This document shows positions 1-8,216 of a stretch of 64,000 bases of DNA, in pieces. This DNA is from Bradyrhizobium sp. C9. GTDB taxonomy: Bacteria > Pseudomonadota > Alphaproteobacteria > Rhizobiales > Xanthobacteraceae. Numbering within the stretch: position 1 is the stretch's first letter; each line of letters starts with the position of its first letter. The position numbers were made by a program, and so were the translations under genes. The notes under the pieces were generated by a model, which did not search any database, was not told the origin of the DNA, and saw nothing but the letters and a program-made list of their open reading frames with translations. The stretch spans positions 248,001 through 312,000 of the forward strand of contig NZ_NWTG01000002.1 in the NCBI RefSeq assembly GCF_002532045.1. Reading direction: 5' to 3'.

Positions 1-438
<438 letters not shown>

Positions 439-1029
439 ATGGCAAAATCTGAACAACCGACCACGATCAAGAAATACGCGAACCGGCGGCTCTATAATAC
501 CGGTACGAGCACCTACGTGACGCTCGAGGATCTCGCGGCGATGGTGAAGGAAGGCGAGGATTTCCTCGTCTATGACGCCAAGACCGGCGACGACATCACC
601 CGCTCCGTGCTCGCGCAAATCATCTTCGAGCAGGAAAACAAGGCCGGACAGAACCTGCTGCCGACCACCTTCCTGCGCCAGCTGATCCGCTTCTATGGCG
701 ACAGCATGCAGATGGTGGTGCCGAAATATCTCGAGCAGTCGATCGATACGCTGACCCGGGAACAGGAGAGATTCCGCAAGCAGATCGCGGGCGCCCTGAG
801 CGGGACGCCGTTTGCTCCCCTGGAAGAACAGGTCCGCCGCAACATGGAGCTGTTCCAGCAGACCTTCTCGATGTTCAAGCCGTTCGTGCCGCAGCGCGGC
901 GGCACCGAAGCCGAGAAGGCGCCGGAGCCCGCGGCCGACGACGGCAACATCGACGACCTTCGCCGCCAGATGAAGGACATGCAGGAACGCCTCGAGCGCA
1001 TGTCGCAGCCGGCGAAGAAGGACGAGTAG
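439..1029 (+). CDS. phaR: Polyhydroxyalkanoate synthesis repressor PhaR
   Basis: This 196-residue protein opens with the PHB/PHA accumulation regulator DNA-binding domain: IKKYANRRLYNTGTSTYVTL at residues 11-30 is nearly diagnostic. The PHB-binding region follows to about residue 110. The C-terminus is charged, with a predicted helix (DDLRRQMKDMQERLERM). The family represses phasin and PHB genes and is released by binding the polymer. The frame is open from a TTG at 376, but the family N-terminus starts at MAKSEQ, so the ATG at 439 is chosen; its ribosome-binding site is weak. It is divergent from phaA. Confidence 0.93.
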   Translation: MAKSEQPTTIKKYANRRLYNTGTSTYVTLEDLAAMVKEGEDFLVYDAKTGDDITRSVLAQIIFEQENKAGQNLLPTTFLRQLIRFYGDSMQMVVPKYLEQSIDTLTREQERFRKQIAGALSGTPFAPLEEQVRRNMELFQQTFSMFKPFVPQRGGTEAEKAPEPAADDGNIDDLRRQMKDMQERLERMSQPAKKDE

Positions 1030-1150
1030 GTCTCGTCCTCCGGCCGCCGTTGCTTGCTAAAATTCCGTCGACGGCGGCGCTCGCCGACGTCGGGCGGCCG
1101 CCGTCCGATCGCGCATGCTGCCACGCAAAGAAGCCGTAGCCCGCATGCTT

Positions 1151-1277
1151 ACCTCCCCTTGAAAAGGGGAGGTCGCTTTGCTCGCCAGAGCAAAGCGGGT
1201 GGGGATCTGCTCTCTCCGCATACAGTTTCGCTTGCGGCTGCCCCCCCATCCCGACCTTCCCCCTTTTAGGGGGAAGG
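1151..1277. repeat. Compound palindromic intergenic repeat
   Basis: There are three hairpins in a row: CCTCCCCTT/AAGGGGAGG (1152-1160 and 1164-1172), GCTTTGCTC/GAGCAAAGC (1175-1183 and 1188-1196) and CCTTCCCCC/GGGGGAAGG (1255-1263 and 1269-1277). The element sits between the convergent 3' ends of phaR and the RidA gene and could stop transcription from both sides. Its architecture resembles the elements at 29208, 34872 and 61338. Confidence 0.7.
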
Positions 1278-1292
1278 AGAAGAAAGCGGGCG

Positions 1293-1679
1293 CTATGCAG
1301 GGCGGCGGCAGACGAGATCGATTTCGATCAGCGCATCATAGGCCAGACCCGTGACGCCGACGCAGGTGCGCGCCGGCAGGCGGTCGGGCGGGAAGTAGCT
1401 GCGATAGGTCTCGTTCATCGCCGCGTAGTCTTCCTTGAAGCGCGTCAGATAGATGCGCGACATCACGATATGCTCGAGGCCGAGATCGAGCCCCGTCAGC
1501 ACCACGCGCAGGTTCTCCATCACCGCGCGGGTCTGCGCCACGATCCCCTCGGGCAATACGCCGGGTGCGGCCGGCGTATCCGGCATCTGGCCGGTGACGA
1601 ACACGAAGCCGTCGGACTCGACCGCGTGGCTGAACGGCGCGACCGGCTTCGGGCCGCCGGATATCATGTGAAACTGCAA
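1293..1679 (-). CDS. RidA/YjgF/YER057c family protein
   Basis: This protein of about 128 residues shows the family pattern PFSHAVESDGFVFVTGQM near the start and RTCVGVTGLAYDALIEID near the end. Rid proteins hydrolyse reactive enamine/imine intermediates or act as related deaminases in a trimeric barrel; the arginine of PARTCV matches the substrate-binding Arg. I take the TTG at 1679 as start because GAGGAGA lies six bases upstream, whereas the internal ATG at 1667 has no properly spaced site. It is the last gene of the amide operon, where it may detoxify a nitrogenous by-product (inference). Confidence 0.85.
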   Translation of the reverse strand: MQFHMISGGPKPVAPFSHAVESDGFVFVTGQMPDTPAAPGVLPEGIVAQTRAVMENLRVVLTGLDLGLEHIVMSRIYLTRFKEDYAAMNETYRSYFPPDRLPARTCVGVTGLAYDALIEIDLVCRRPA

Positions 1680-1721
1680 CGACGTCTCCTCGCCTGCTGT
1701 TTGATCATCATCTGCGCGCAA

Positions 1722-1780
1722 ACGCGTTCCGCGCTTGTCGCGAGGGAAAACCGGTTCCCACTTTTCCGGATCATGCTCTA
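1722..1780. repeat. Dispersed ACGCG...AACCGGT repeat
   Basis: The stretch with ACGCGTTCC, CGCGAGGGAAAACCGGTTCC and CACTTTTCCGGATCATGC matches a short repeat I recognise from Bradyrhizobium-type genomes. A relative sits at 40917-40964 in front of mutS. Its last bases include the TAG stop codon of the upstream AraC-acetamidase gene. Copy number in the genome cannot be judged from this window. Confidence 0.55.
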
Positions 1781-4111
1781 GTTTTGCGGCGCGTGATCGA
1801 ACACCCGCTTGCTCAGAATGGCATGGACGCCCCAATTACCGTCCACCACCTGGGTCACGCCGAAATCCACCGCCACCGACATCAGCGCGATCGCCTCGTC
1901 CTCGGTGAGGCCTTTGATGTTCATCAGGAAGCGCCGCATCTTGCGGAACGCATCCTTCATCGCGAGATCGAGCGAGGAAGTCGCGTAGACCTCGCTCTGC
2001 CCCTTGGCGCCGAATTCGGCGAGGTAGTTGGGATGACTGAAGCCCATCAGCACCCAGTCGGCTTCGGTCTCGATCAGCGGATAGGTCAGATCGGCGAACG
2101 GCTGATTGGTCAATTCGTTCTTCTTGTGCAGGATGACCTGGAAGGTGCCGGTCATCGAGCATTCGATGGCGGTGCCGCCGAGCTCGCCGTCGCCCTGTGC
2201 GGCATGGGGATCGCCGACCGACAGCAGCGCGCCCGGCACCGACACCGGCAGATAGATCGTCGCGCCCTTGCCGAGCCGCCAATTGTCGAGATTGCCGCCG
2301 AAATAGGCCGGCGGGACGGAATCGACGAGCTCGGCCTCGCGCGGTGCCAGCGCGATGACTCCGAAATGCGGACGCAGCGGAATGCGGATGCCGTCGAGCA
2401 CGTCGTGGCGACGCCGTACCGATGACGGCGGGATCGGAATGCCCGGATAGTCGTAAGTCTTGTGCAGCGTTCCGAACGGATCGGTCTGCGGCTCCCAGCG
2501 ATATGAATACAGCGCACGCGCATACGGCGCATCGGCGTCGTCGACGATCTCGTAGATCGTCACCGCCTCGTGGGCGTTCTGCTCGGCGAGGAACTCCTTG
2601 TAGTGATAGCCCCACCAGGCCGCGACGCTGCTGCCGAACACGCGGCCCTCGAACTCCGGACTGCGGCTCGCGCGCGGCACGATGTCGAGGATGCGGATCT
2701 CCAGCACGTCGCCCGGCTCCGCGTCCTTGACGGCCACCGGCCCGGTGCAGATGTGCACGCCGAATCCCTCGCCGGCGCCGCGGCCATAGATCGAGGCATC
2801 GAGCGGGCCGGCGCCGCGGCGATCGACATTCTTCCGATCGCGCGTCCAGTGGAACACGCTCTCAGCGCCTGGATCACCCTTGATCATGCGCTCGGGATCG
2901 TCGGAGGCGTGCTGGGTCAGCGTCTCGATGGTGATGGTGTCACCGGAGCCGATCTCGATCTGCGGTGGCAACGAATGACTGAAATAACCCCAATGCACGC
3001 GCGCGGCATCGGCGGCGAGATGGTGATGACGCGGCGCGTCCGCGCTCTCCGGATCATGCGCGTTGAATGGCGCGGCCGTCTTGCGCACCAATGCCGCGCG
3101 CCCGCTGCACAGTTGCGCCAGCGCCTGTTGAGGCCAGCCGCGCTGCTCGGTGGCCGCGGATGCGGTCTGCCGCTCGGCTTCATGCTGGCGGAATTCGCGC
3201 GGCGACAGACCGAAGCGCTGGCGGAACGCGCGGCTAAAATGGGCGGAATCGTTGAAGCCGACACTGAACGCGATCTCGGAAATCGAACGATGCGCCTCGG
3301 CGGGATTCGACAGATCGGCCGAGGTGCGCTGCAGCCGCCGTTCGCGCAAATAATGCGTGAAACTGGTGCCGGCCCCCTCGAACAGCTTTTGCAGATAGCG
3401 TTCGGAAATGCCCTCGGCGCTGGCGATCTTCACCGGCGTCAGATCGGGATCATCGAGGCTACGTTCGACGGTCTGGCACAGCCGATGCAGCGTCGCCGCC
3501 TTGGACGCGCCGCCGCCGCGATCGCTGGCCGTCTCGCTGTGCTGAGGCATGAAGGTCGGCAGCAGATCGGCGAGACTGCGCGCCAGCGCGGTCCATTCGA
3601 CATCGGACAGCGCGTCGAGATCTTGTGCAGCGACTTCCATCATCTGCGCGAACACGCTGCCGAAGCCACCGGGCTGCAGCACCCGCACCGCGCCGCCCTG
3701 CGACGTGGCGCGGTGGCGATGGGCCGGCTCTGACGTCACCGACAGCACCACCGCACGCATCTCGCGCTGGAACGACACGCTCCAGTCCCCGTCGCGCGGC
3801 AACAGCAGAAGGTGCCGCGCCGCGACGATCTGATAACCGGCCGCCGTCTTCAGCGCCACCCCGTCTTCCAGCGGCAGCAGCGCCAGCGGATGATCGGCCG
3901 CAGCATCAATGCGCGGCGACACCGATTGCGGCCCTGCGGAAAGGCGGGCCAGGGTCACGCCCTGAAAGCTGCGCCGCATCGCGATGGCATGGCCGGCATG
4001 GGTGCTGGTGGCGGCCGTCGGCTGCAGGCCGACCGACGCCAGGACGTCGCGCCACGCCTCGGGGCGGTCGCCTTCGGAGTAGGATTCACTCGTGAACGGA
4101 CGCAACCTCAT
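1778..4111 (-). CDS. AraC-type regulator fused to acetamidase/formamidase
   Basis: This 777-residue protein joins two modules in one uninterrupted frame. Residues 1-200 resemble the AraC-binding-like N-terminal domain. Residues 205-310 hold two helix-turn-helix motifs ending SEIAFSVGFNDSAHFSRAF, the AraC/XylS signature. After an Ala/His-rich linker, residues 372-777 form a complete acetamidase/formamidase, with VHWGYFS, DDPERMIKGDPGAESVF, GEGFGVHICTGPVAV and SVGDPHAAQGDGE. The family hydrolyses short amides to acid and ammonia. The ATG at 4111 is preceded by AAAGG at seven bases; a start at 4153 is possible. It lies 82 bases after a stand-alone paralogue. The fusion could be a trigger enzyme that reports amide levels to its own promoter (inference). 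Confidence 0.85.
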   Translation of the reverse strand: MRLRPFTSESYSEGDRPEAWRDVLASVGLQPTAATSTHAGHAIAMRRSFQGVTLARLSAGPQSVSPRIDAAADHPLALLPLEDGVALKTAAGYQIVAARHLLLLPRDGDWSVSFQREMRAVVLSVTSEPAHRHRATSQGGAVRVLQPGGFGSVFAQMMEVAAQDLDALSDVEWTALARSLADLLPTFMPQHSETASDRGGGASKAATLHRLCQTVERSLDDPDLTPVKIASAEGISERYLQKLFEGAGTSFTHYLRERRLQRTSADLSNPAEAHRSISEIAFSVGFNDSAHFSRAFRQRFGLSPREFRQHEAERQTASAATEQRGWPQQALAQLCSGRAALVRKTAAPFNAHDPESADAPRHHHLAADAARVHWGYFSHSLPPQIEIGSGDTITIETLTQHASDDPERMIKGDPGAESVFHWTRDRKNVDRRGAGPLDASIYGRGAGEGFGVHICTGPVAVKDAEPGDVLEIRILDIVPRASRSPEFEGRVFGSSVAAWWGYHYKEFLAEQNAHEAVTIYEIVDDADAPYARALYSYRWEPQTDPFGTLHKTYDYPGIPIPPSSVRRRHDVLDGIRIPLRPHFGVIALAPREAELVDSVPPAYFGGNLDNWRLGKGATIYLPVSVPGALLSVGDPHAAQGDGELGGTAIECSMTGTFQVILHKKNELTNQPFADLTYPLIETEADWVLMGFSHPNYLAEFGAKGQSEVYATSSLDLAMKDAFRKMRRFLMNIKGLTEDEAIALMSVAVDFGVTQVVDGNWGVHAILSKRVFDHAPQN

Positions 4112-4193
4112 GCATCGGCCTTTGTGGCCGAAGCGAAGCAATCTCCGTGCCATCCCGAAGGGTGACACGTCCTGCTCAGTGACCCCTGCGTGA

Positions 4194-5435
4194 TCAGTCA
4201 CACCGGAACACGTTCTTGCGGATGGTCCCGTGCACGCCCCAATTGGCATCGACGACCTGCGTCACGCCGAAATCCGCTCCCACCGACATCAGCGAGATCG
4301 CCTCGTCCTCGCTGAGCTTGTGCACCGTCATCAGGAAGCGCCGCATCTTGCGAAAAGCGTCGCGCATGGCGCGGTCGAGGCTGGAGTGATTGGCGATTTC
4401 GAGCTGCGCATTGGCGCCGAGCTCGGCGAGATAGTTCGGGTAGGTGAAGCCGTAGACCGACCAGGCGTCGGAGGTTTCCAGCATCGGATGCGTCAGGCCT
4501 TCGAGCTGGGTGCCGCCGAGATCGCGATGCTTGTGCAGGATGAATTCGAAATCGCCGGTCAGCGAGGTCTCGATCGCCGTGCCGCCGAGTTCGCTGTCGC
4601 CCTGCGCGGCATGCGGATCACCGACCGAGAAGAGCGCGCCGGGCACTGCGACCGGATAGAACATCTTGGCACCCTTGCCGACGCGCCAGTCGTCGATATT
4701 GCCGCCGGTGTAACCCGGCGGGATCGAGGAGACGAAATCCTGCTCCGACGGCGCGAGGCCCATGGTGCCGAAATGCAGCCGGGCCGGCACCCGGACCTTG
4801 CTCAGGACATTCTCGCGCCTGGCGACGGTGGCGTGATCGACGCCCACGCCGGGATAGTCGATGGTCGGGTGCACGATGCCGTCGGGATCGGTCTGCGGCG
4901 TCCAGACATAATTGTAGACCGCCCTGGCGAAGGGCTCGCCCGATGTGTCGAGCTCGAAGATCGTCACCACCTCGCGCGGCTTCGGCTCCTCGATCAGGTC
5001 GTGATAGTGAAAGCCCCAATTGGCCGCGACGTTGGAGCCGAAGCATTTGCCGGCATGGCAGGCCTTGCAGGCCGGCCGCGGACGTACGTCGAGAATGCGC
5101 ACCTCCAGCACGTCGCCCGGCTCGGCGCCTTCGATCGCCACCGGTCCGGTGAGCAGATGCACGCCGACGCCTTCGCCGGAGCCACGGATGAACGGCCCTT
5201 CGGTCGGCCCCGAACCACGCCGCGCCACGGCCTTGTGCTCGCGCGTCCATTTGAACACGCTCTCGGCGCCTGGATCGCCCTCGATCATCCGCTCGTAATC
5301 GTCATTGGCGTGATGCGTCAGCGTCTCGATGGTGGCGCGGTCGCCGGACTTCAGCGTCAACGCCGGCGCCACGACCTTGCTGAAATAGCCCCAATGCACC
5401 GTCTTGGCAGATACCGGCAACAGATGATGTTTCAC
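4194..5435 (-). CDS. Acetamidase/formamidase family protein
   Basis: This 413-residue single-domain enzyme is clearly paralogous to the C-terminal half of the next gene: VHWGYFSKVV, DDYERMIEGDPGAESVFKWT, GEGVGVHLLTGPVAIEGAEP and SVGDPHAAQGDSELGGTAIE. The expected reaction is hydrolysis of formamide, acetamide or a related small amide to ammonia and the acid, in the cytoplasm. It starts with GTG at 5435, eight bases after GAGG. A short segment around residues 120-133 carries a C-x2-C-x4-C cluster (CKACHAGKC) that the fused paralogue lacks. It lies 40 bases downstream of the permease-ATPase gene, so co-transcription is likely. Confidence 0.88.
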   Translation of the reverse strand: MKHHLLPVSAKTVHWGYFSKVVAPALTLKSGDRATIETLTHHANDDYERMIEGDPGAESVFKWTREHKAVARRGSGPTEGPFIRGSGEGVGVHLLTGPVAIEGAEPGDVLEVRILDVRPRPACKACHAGKCFGSNVAANWGFHYHDLIEEPKPREVVTIFELDTSGEPFARAVYNYVWTPQTDPDGIVHPTIDYPGVGVDHATVARRENVLSKVRVPARLHFGTMGLAPSEQDFVSSIPPGYTGGNIDDWRVGKGAKMFYPVAVPGALFSVGDPHAAQGDSELGGTAIETSLTGDFEFILHKHRDLGGTQLEGLTHPMLETSDAWSVYGFTYPNYLAELGANAQLEIANHSSLDRAMRDAFRKMRRFLMTVHKLSEDEAISLMSVGADFGVTQVVDANWGVHGTIRKNVFRCD

Positions 5436-5475
5436 ACAGAGGCCCTCACGCGGATGGAATCGAAACAGTTTCTAG

Positions 5476-7086
5476 TCATGCGACCTCGGTCTCCATGGCA
5501 TTGAGAAAGCGCTGCGCGACCGGATTGCGCGGATTGCTCAGCACCTCGTCAGCCGGGCCCTCTTCGACGATCGCGCCATCCGCCAGCAGCACCACGCGAT
5601 CGGCGACTTCACTGGCGAAGCGCAGTTGATGGGTTGAGATGATCATGGTGAGGCCGTCCTCCACCGCGAGGCGGCGGATCACTTCGAGGACCTCGTTGAC
5701 GAGCTCGGGATCGAGCGCGGAGGTCGGTTCATCCAGCAGCAGCACGCTGGGATTCGGCGCGATCGCGCGGGCGATGGCGACGCGCTGCTGCTGGCCGCCG
5801 GAGAGATGCCGCGGCAGCGCATCGGCGCGGTGACTGAGGCCGACGCGGCCGAGCAGCTCGGTCGCGCGTCGATCCGCATCGATGCGCGACACGCCATGCA
5901 CCCAACGCAGCGGCCCGGCGATATTCTCCTTCGCGGTGAGATGGCCGAACAGGTTGAACTGCTGAAACACCATGCCGACGCCAACCTCGGCGCGCGCCTG
6001 CGCCAGCAGCCGCGGCGACAGCGGCTTGCCGTGATCGCTGAAGCCGAGCCGGCGGCCGCCGACCTTGATGCTGCCTTCGTTCCAGAGTTCGAGATTGTTG
6101 ATACAGCGGAGCAGCGTGCTCTTGCCGGAGCCGGACGGCCCGAGCAGCGCGATCACCTCGCCGATCCGCACCGTGAGATCGACGCCGTCGAGCACCATTT
6201 GCTTGTCATAGCTCTTGCGCAGCGCCGCGACATCGACCGCCACATTGTTGCGCTTCAGGATCTCGCTGCGCTTGGCGCGATCGGCGCGCTCGGACGGCGC
6301 CCGCGGCGGCGGCAATTCGGCGACGCCGGCATCGGGCAAAATCTCGGGCGGCGCGCCCTCCACCGCAATCAGGGGATCATCGAGCCCTTGCGCGCGATGC
6401 CACGGCATCAGCCGCATCAGCTTGACCTGCTTCGACGCGCGGTCGAGATCGAACAGCCGTTCGAGGAACAGCTGGATGCCGGCGATCGCCGCGGTGAGAA
6501 CCAGGTAGATCAGGCCGGAGGCGAAGAAGATCGAGAAGAAATCGAACGTTGCCGACGCCATCTGGGTCGAACGCAACGTCAGCTCCTGCACGGCGATCAC
6601 CGACGCCAGCGACGAATTCTTCAGCGCGCTGACGGTCTCGTTGCCGAAGGCGGGGATCATCGAGCGGATCGCCTGCGGCGCGATGATCCGGCGCATCAGC
6701 ACGCCGGGCGTCATGCCGAGCGCCTGCCCGGCCAGCACCTGGCCGCGATCGACGCCGAGCACGCCGGAGCGCAGCATCTCGGCGATGAACGGAGCCTCAT
6801 TGCAGGCCAGCGCGAGGCCGGCGGCGAGAATGGCGGGGAGCTTGATGCCGATCTGCGGCAGGGCGTTATAGGCGAACACCATCTGCAGGATCAGCGGCGT
6901 GCCGCGAAAGATCACGGTGTAGACCCGGGCAAAGGACGCCAGCGCCTTGAAGCGGCTGAGCTGCATCCACGCCAGGATCACACCGAGGACCAGGCCGCCG
7001 ATGAGACCGAGGGCAGTGACCTGCAAGGTCGCCTGAATGCCCTCGATCATGTACGGCATGGTCAGATAGTGGATGAACAGCTCCAT
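5476..7086 (-). CDS. Polar amino acid-type ABC permease-ATPase fusion
   Basis: In this 536-residue protein residues 1-230 are a HisM/GlnP-type permease with about five membrane segments and the cytoplasmic coupling motif (LAGQALGMTPGVLMRRIIAPQAIRSM). A 55-residue linker leads to a full ABC ATPase: Walker A GPSGSGKST near residue 315, signature LSGGQQQRVAIARA, Walker B VLLLDEPTSALD. Normally these are separate genes. One chain would dimerise to supply two permeases and two ATPases. It follows the solute-binding gene by 31 bases and precedes the acetamidase, which suggests an amide or amino-acid-amide substrate (inference). Confidence 0.92.
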   Translation of the reverse strand: MELFIHYLTMPYMIEGIQATLQVTALGLIGGLVLGVILAWMQLSRFKALASFARVYTVIFRGTPLILQMVFAYNALPQIGIKLPAILAAGLALACNEAPFIAEMLRSGVLGVDRGQVLAGQALGMTPGVLMRRIIAPQAIRSMIPAFGNETVSALKNSSLASVIAVQELTLRSTQMASATFDFFSIFFASGLIYLVLTAAIAGIQLFLERLFDLDRASKQVKLMRLMPWHRAQGLDDPLIAVEGAPPEILPDAGVAELPPPRAPSERADRAKRSEILKRNNVAVDVAALRKSYDKQMVLDGVDLTVRIGEVIALLGPSGSGKSTLLRCINNLELWNEGSIKVGGRRLGFSDHGKPLSPRLLAQARAEVGVGMVFQQFNLFGHLTAKENIAGPLRWVHGVSRIDADRRATELLGRVGLSHRADALPRHLSGGQQQRVAIARAIAPNPSVLLLDEPTSALDPELVNEVLEVIRRLAVEDGLTMIISTHQLRFASEVADRVVLLADGAIVEEGPADEVLSNPRNPVAQRFLNAMETEVA

Positions 7087-7117
7087 CGAGCATGTCGTCC
7101 TTCTGCCGGTATCGGGC

Positions 7118-8011
7118 CTACTTGACCATCAGCAAACCGGGTTCGATCAGGTTCTCCGGATCGAGATTCCACTTCTTCAGCAGCGCGAGCTGATCGCCCG
7201 ATTTGTAGATCTCGGTCAGCGCCGCCTTCACGGCATCGCGGAAGGCCGGCTTGTCCTTCGGCACGGCGATGCCGACCTTGTAGGGGATCGTCACCGCGAT
7301 GGCCTTTTCGAGTTTGTCCGGATAGGCCTTCACCGCATTGTCGACGGTGTTGACGTCGTTGACATAGGTGTCGGCGCGTCCGGCGAGGATCGCCTGGATG
7401 CAGTTGGCGTTGTTGTCGTAGAGCTGGATGGTCGGCTCGGGCTTGCCTTCCTTCTTGCATTCGCCCACCAGCGCCTGGATCAGCGGAACCTCGACATAGC
7501 CGGTGTTCTCGGCCGCGGCCGCGCCGCACATCGAGGTATTGATGCCGGTGATCTTCTTCGGATTGCCCTTGGCGACCAGTACGCCGTCGAACACCTTCGA
7601 GTAGGTGATGAAGTCGGCCGCCTTGGCGCGCTCTTCCGTGGCGTAGATGTCGGAGATCACGATGTCGGCCTGACCGCTGGCCAGCGTGGTCAGGAGTGCG
7701 GCGAAGGTCACCGCCTTGTAGGTCAGCTTGAAGCCGAGGCATTCGCCGATCTGCTCGCCGAGATCGATATCGAAGCCGACATATTTGCTCGGATCCTTCG
7801 GATCGATCGACTCGTAGCCCGGCGTATGCGGATTGATCGCGTTGACGAGGGTCTTGCCCTTCCAGTCCGGATATTTTGCCTGCAGCTCGGCACAGGCGGC
7901 CGGCGCGGCTGCCCTGGCGCTGGTCGGCGCAGCGATGCCCGCGGCAAGCAATGCCCCAAGCGCTGCGATATGCATGAGTTTGTACGTGCGCGGAAAAGAT
8001 AACGTGACCAT
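7118..8011 (-). CDS. ABC solute-binding protein, polar amino acid type
   Basis: This 297-residue protein has a Sec signal peptide (hydrophobic stretch LMHIAALGALLAAGIAA ending SARA) and a family 3 solute-binding fold: KYVGFDIDLGEQIGECLG, TLASGQADIVISDIYATEERA and NDVNTVDNAV. It would capture substrate in the periplasm for the permease-ATPase encoded next. Several paired cysteines could form disulfides. The ATG at 8011 is chosen because GAGG lies five bases upstream and the signal peptide begins there; a longer frame to 8143 has no such support. It is the first gene of the amide operon. Confidence 0.9.
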   Translation of the reverse strand: MVTLSFPRTYKLMHIAALGALLAAGIAAPTSARAAAPAACAELQAKYPDWKGKTLVNAINPHTPGYESIDPKDPSKYVGFDIDLGEQIGECLGFKLTYKAVTFAALLTTLASGQADIVISDIYATEERAKAADFITYSKVFDGVLVAKGNPKKITGINTSMCGAAAAENTGYVEVPLIQALVGECKKEGKPEPTIQLYDNNANCIQAILAGRADTYVNDVNTVDNAVKAYPDKLEKAIAVTIPYKVGIAVPKDKPAFRDAVKAALTEIYKSGDQLALLKKWNLDPENLIEPGLLMVK

Positions 8012-8037
8012 TCGATCCTCTTTCGACGTTGTCATGG

Positions 8038-8054
8038 CGCAAGCCACGGTCCAA
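8038..8054 (-). promoter_or_regulatory. Candidate sigma-54 promoter of the amide operon
   Basis: Read on the minus strand the site is TTGGACCGTGGCTTGCG. It keeps the GG and GC dinucleotides ten bases apart and the TTGC of the -24/-12 consensus, but reads GGACC where GGCAC is expected. It would place the start of transcription about 17 bases before the ATG at 8011, just upstream of the ribosome-binding site. Nitrogen-responsive sigma-54 control would suit an amide-scavenging operon. This is a by-eye match. Confidence 0.35.
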
Positions 8055-8216
8055 ACCTCGAAGAAGTAAACGGCGGTCTCCGGCGGAAAACTTGTCTGGG
8101 GACGCACAATAAATTGGATGAACTGCCGCCAAACCTTGGGCACGACGCGCTCATATTTTGAGCAGCGGCGGTCGCGGGCATGATGACCGATATTGTGAAA
8201 TGGCCTCGTGGCCGCT

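Noticed and set aside
2570..3733. Long plus-strand open frame opposite the AraC-acetamidase gene (387 codons)
   Set aside because: It is an antisense shadow produced by high G+C third positions. Its translation is Arg/Ala/Gly-rich with no domain, and the minus strand encodes clear protein families.
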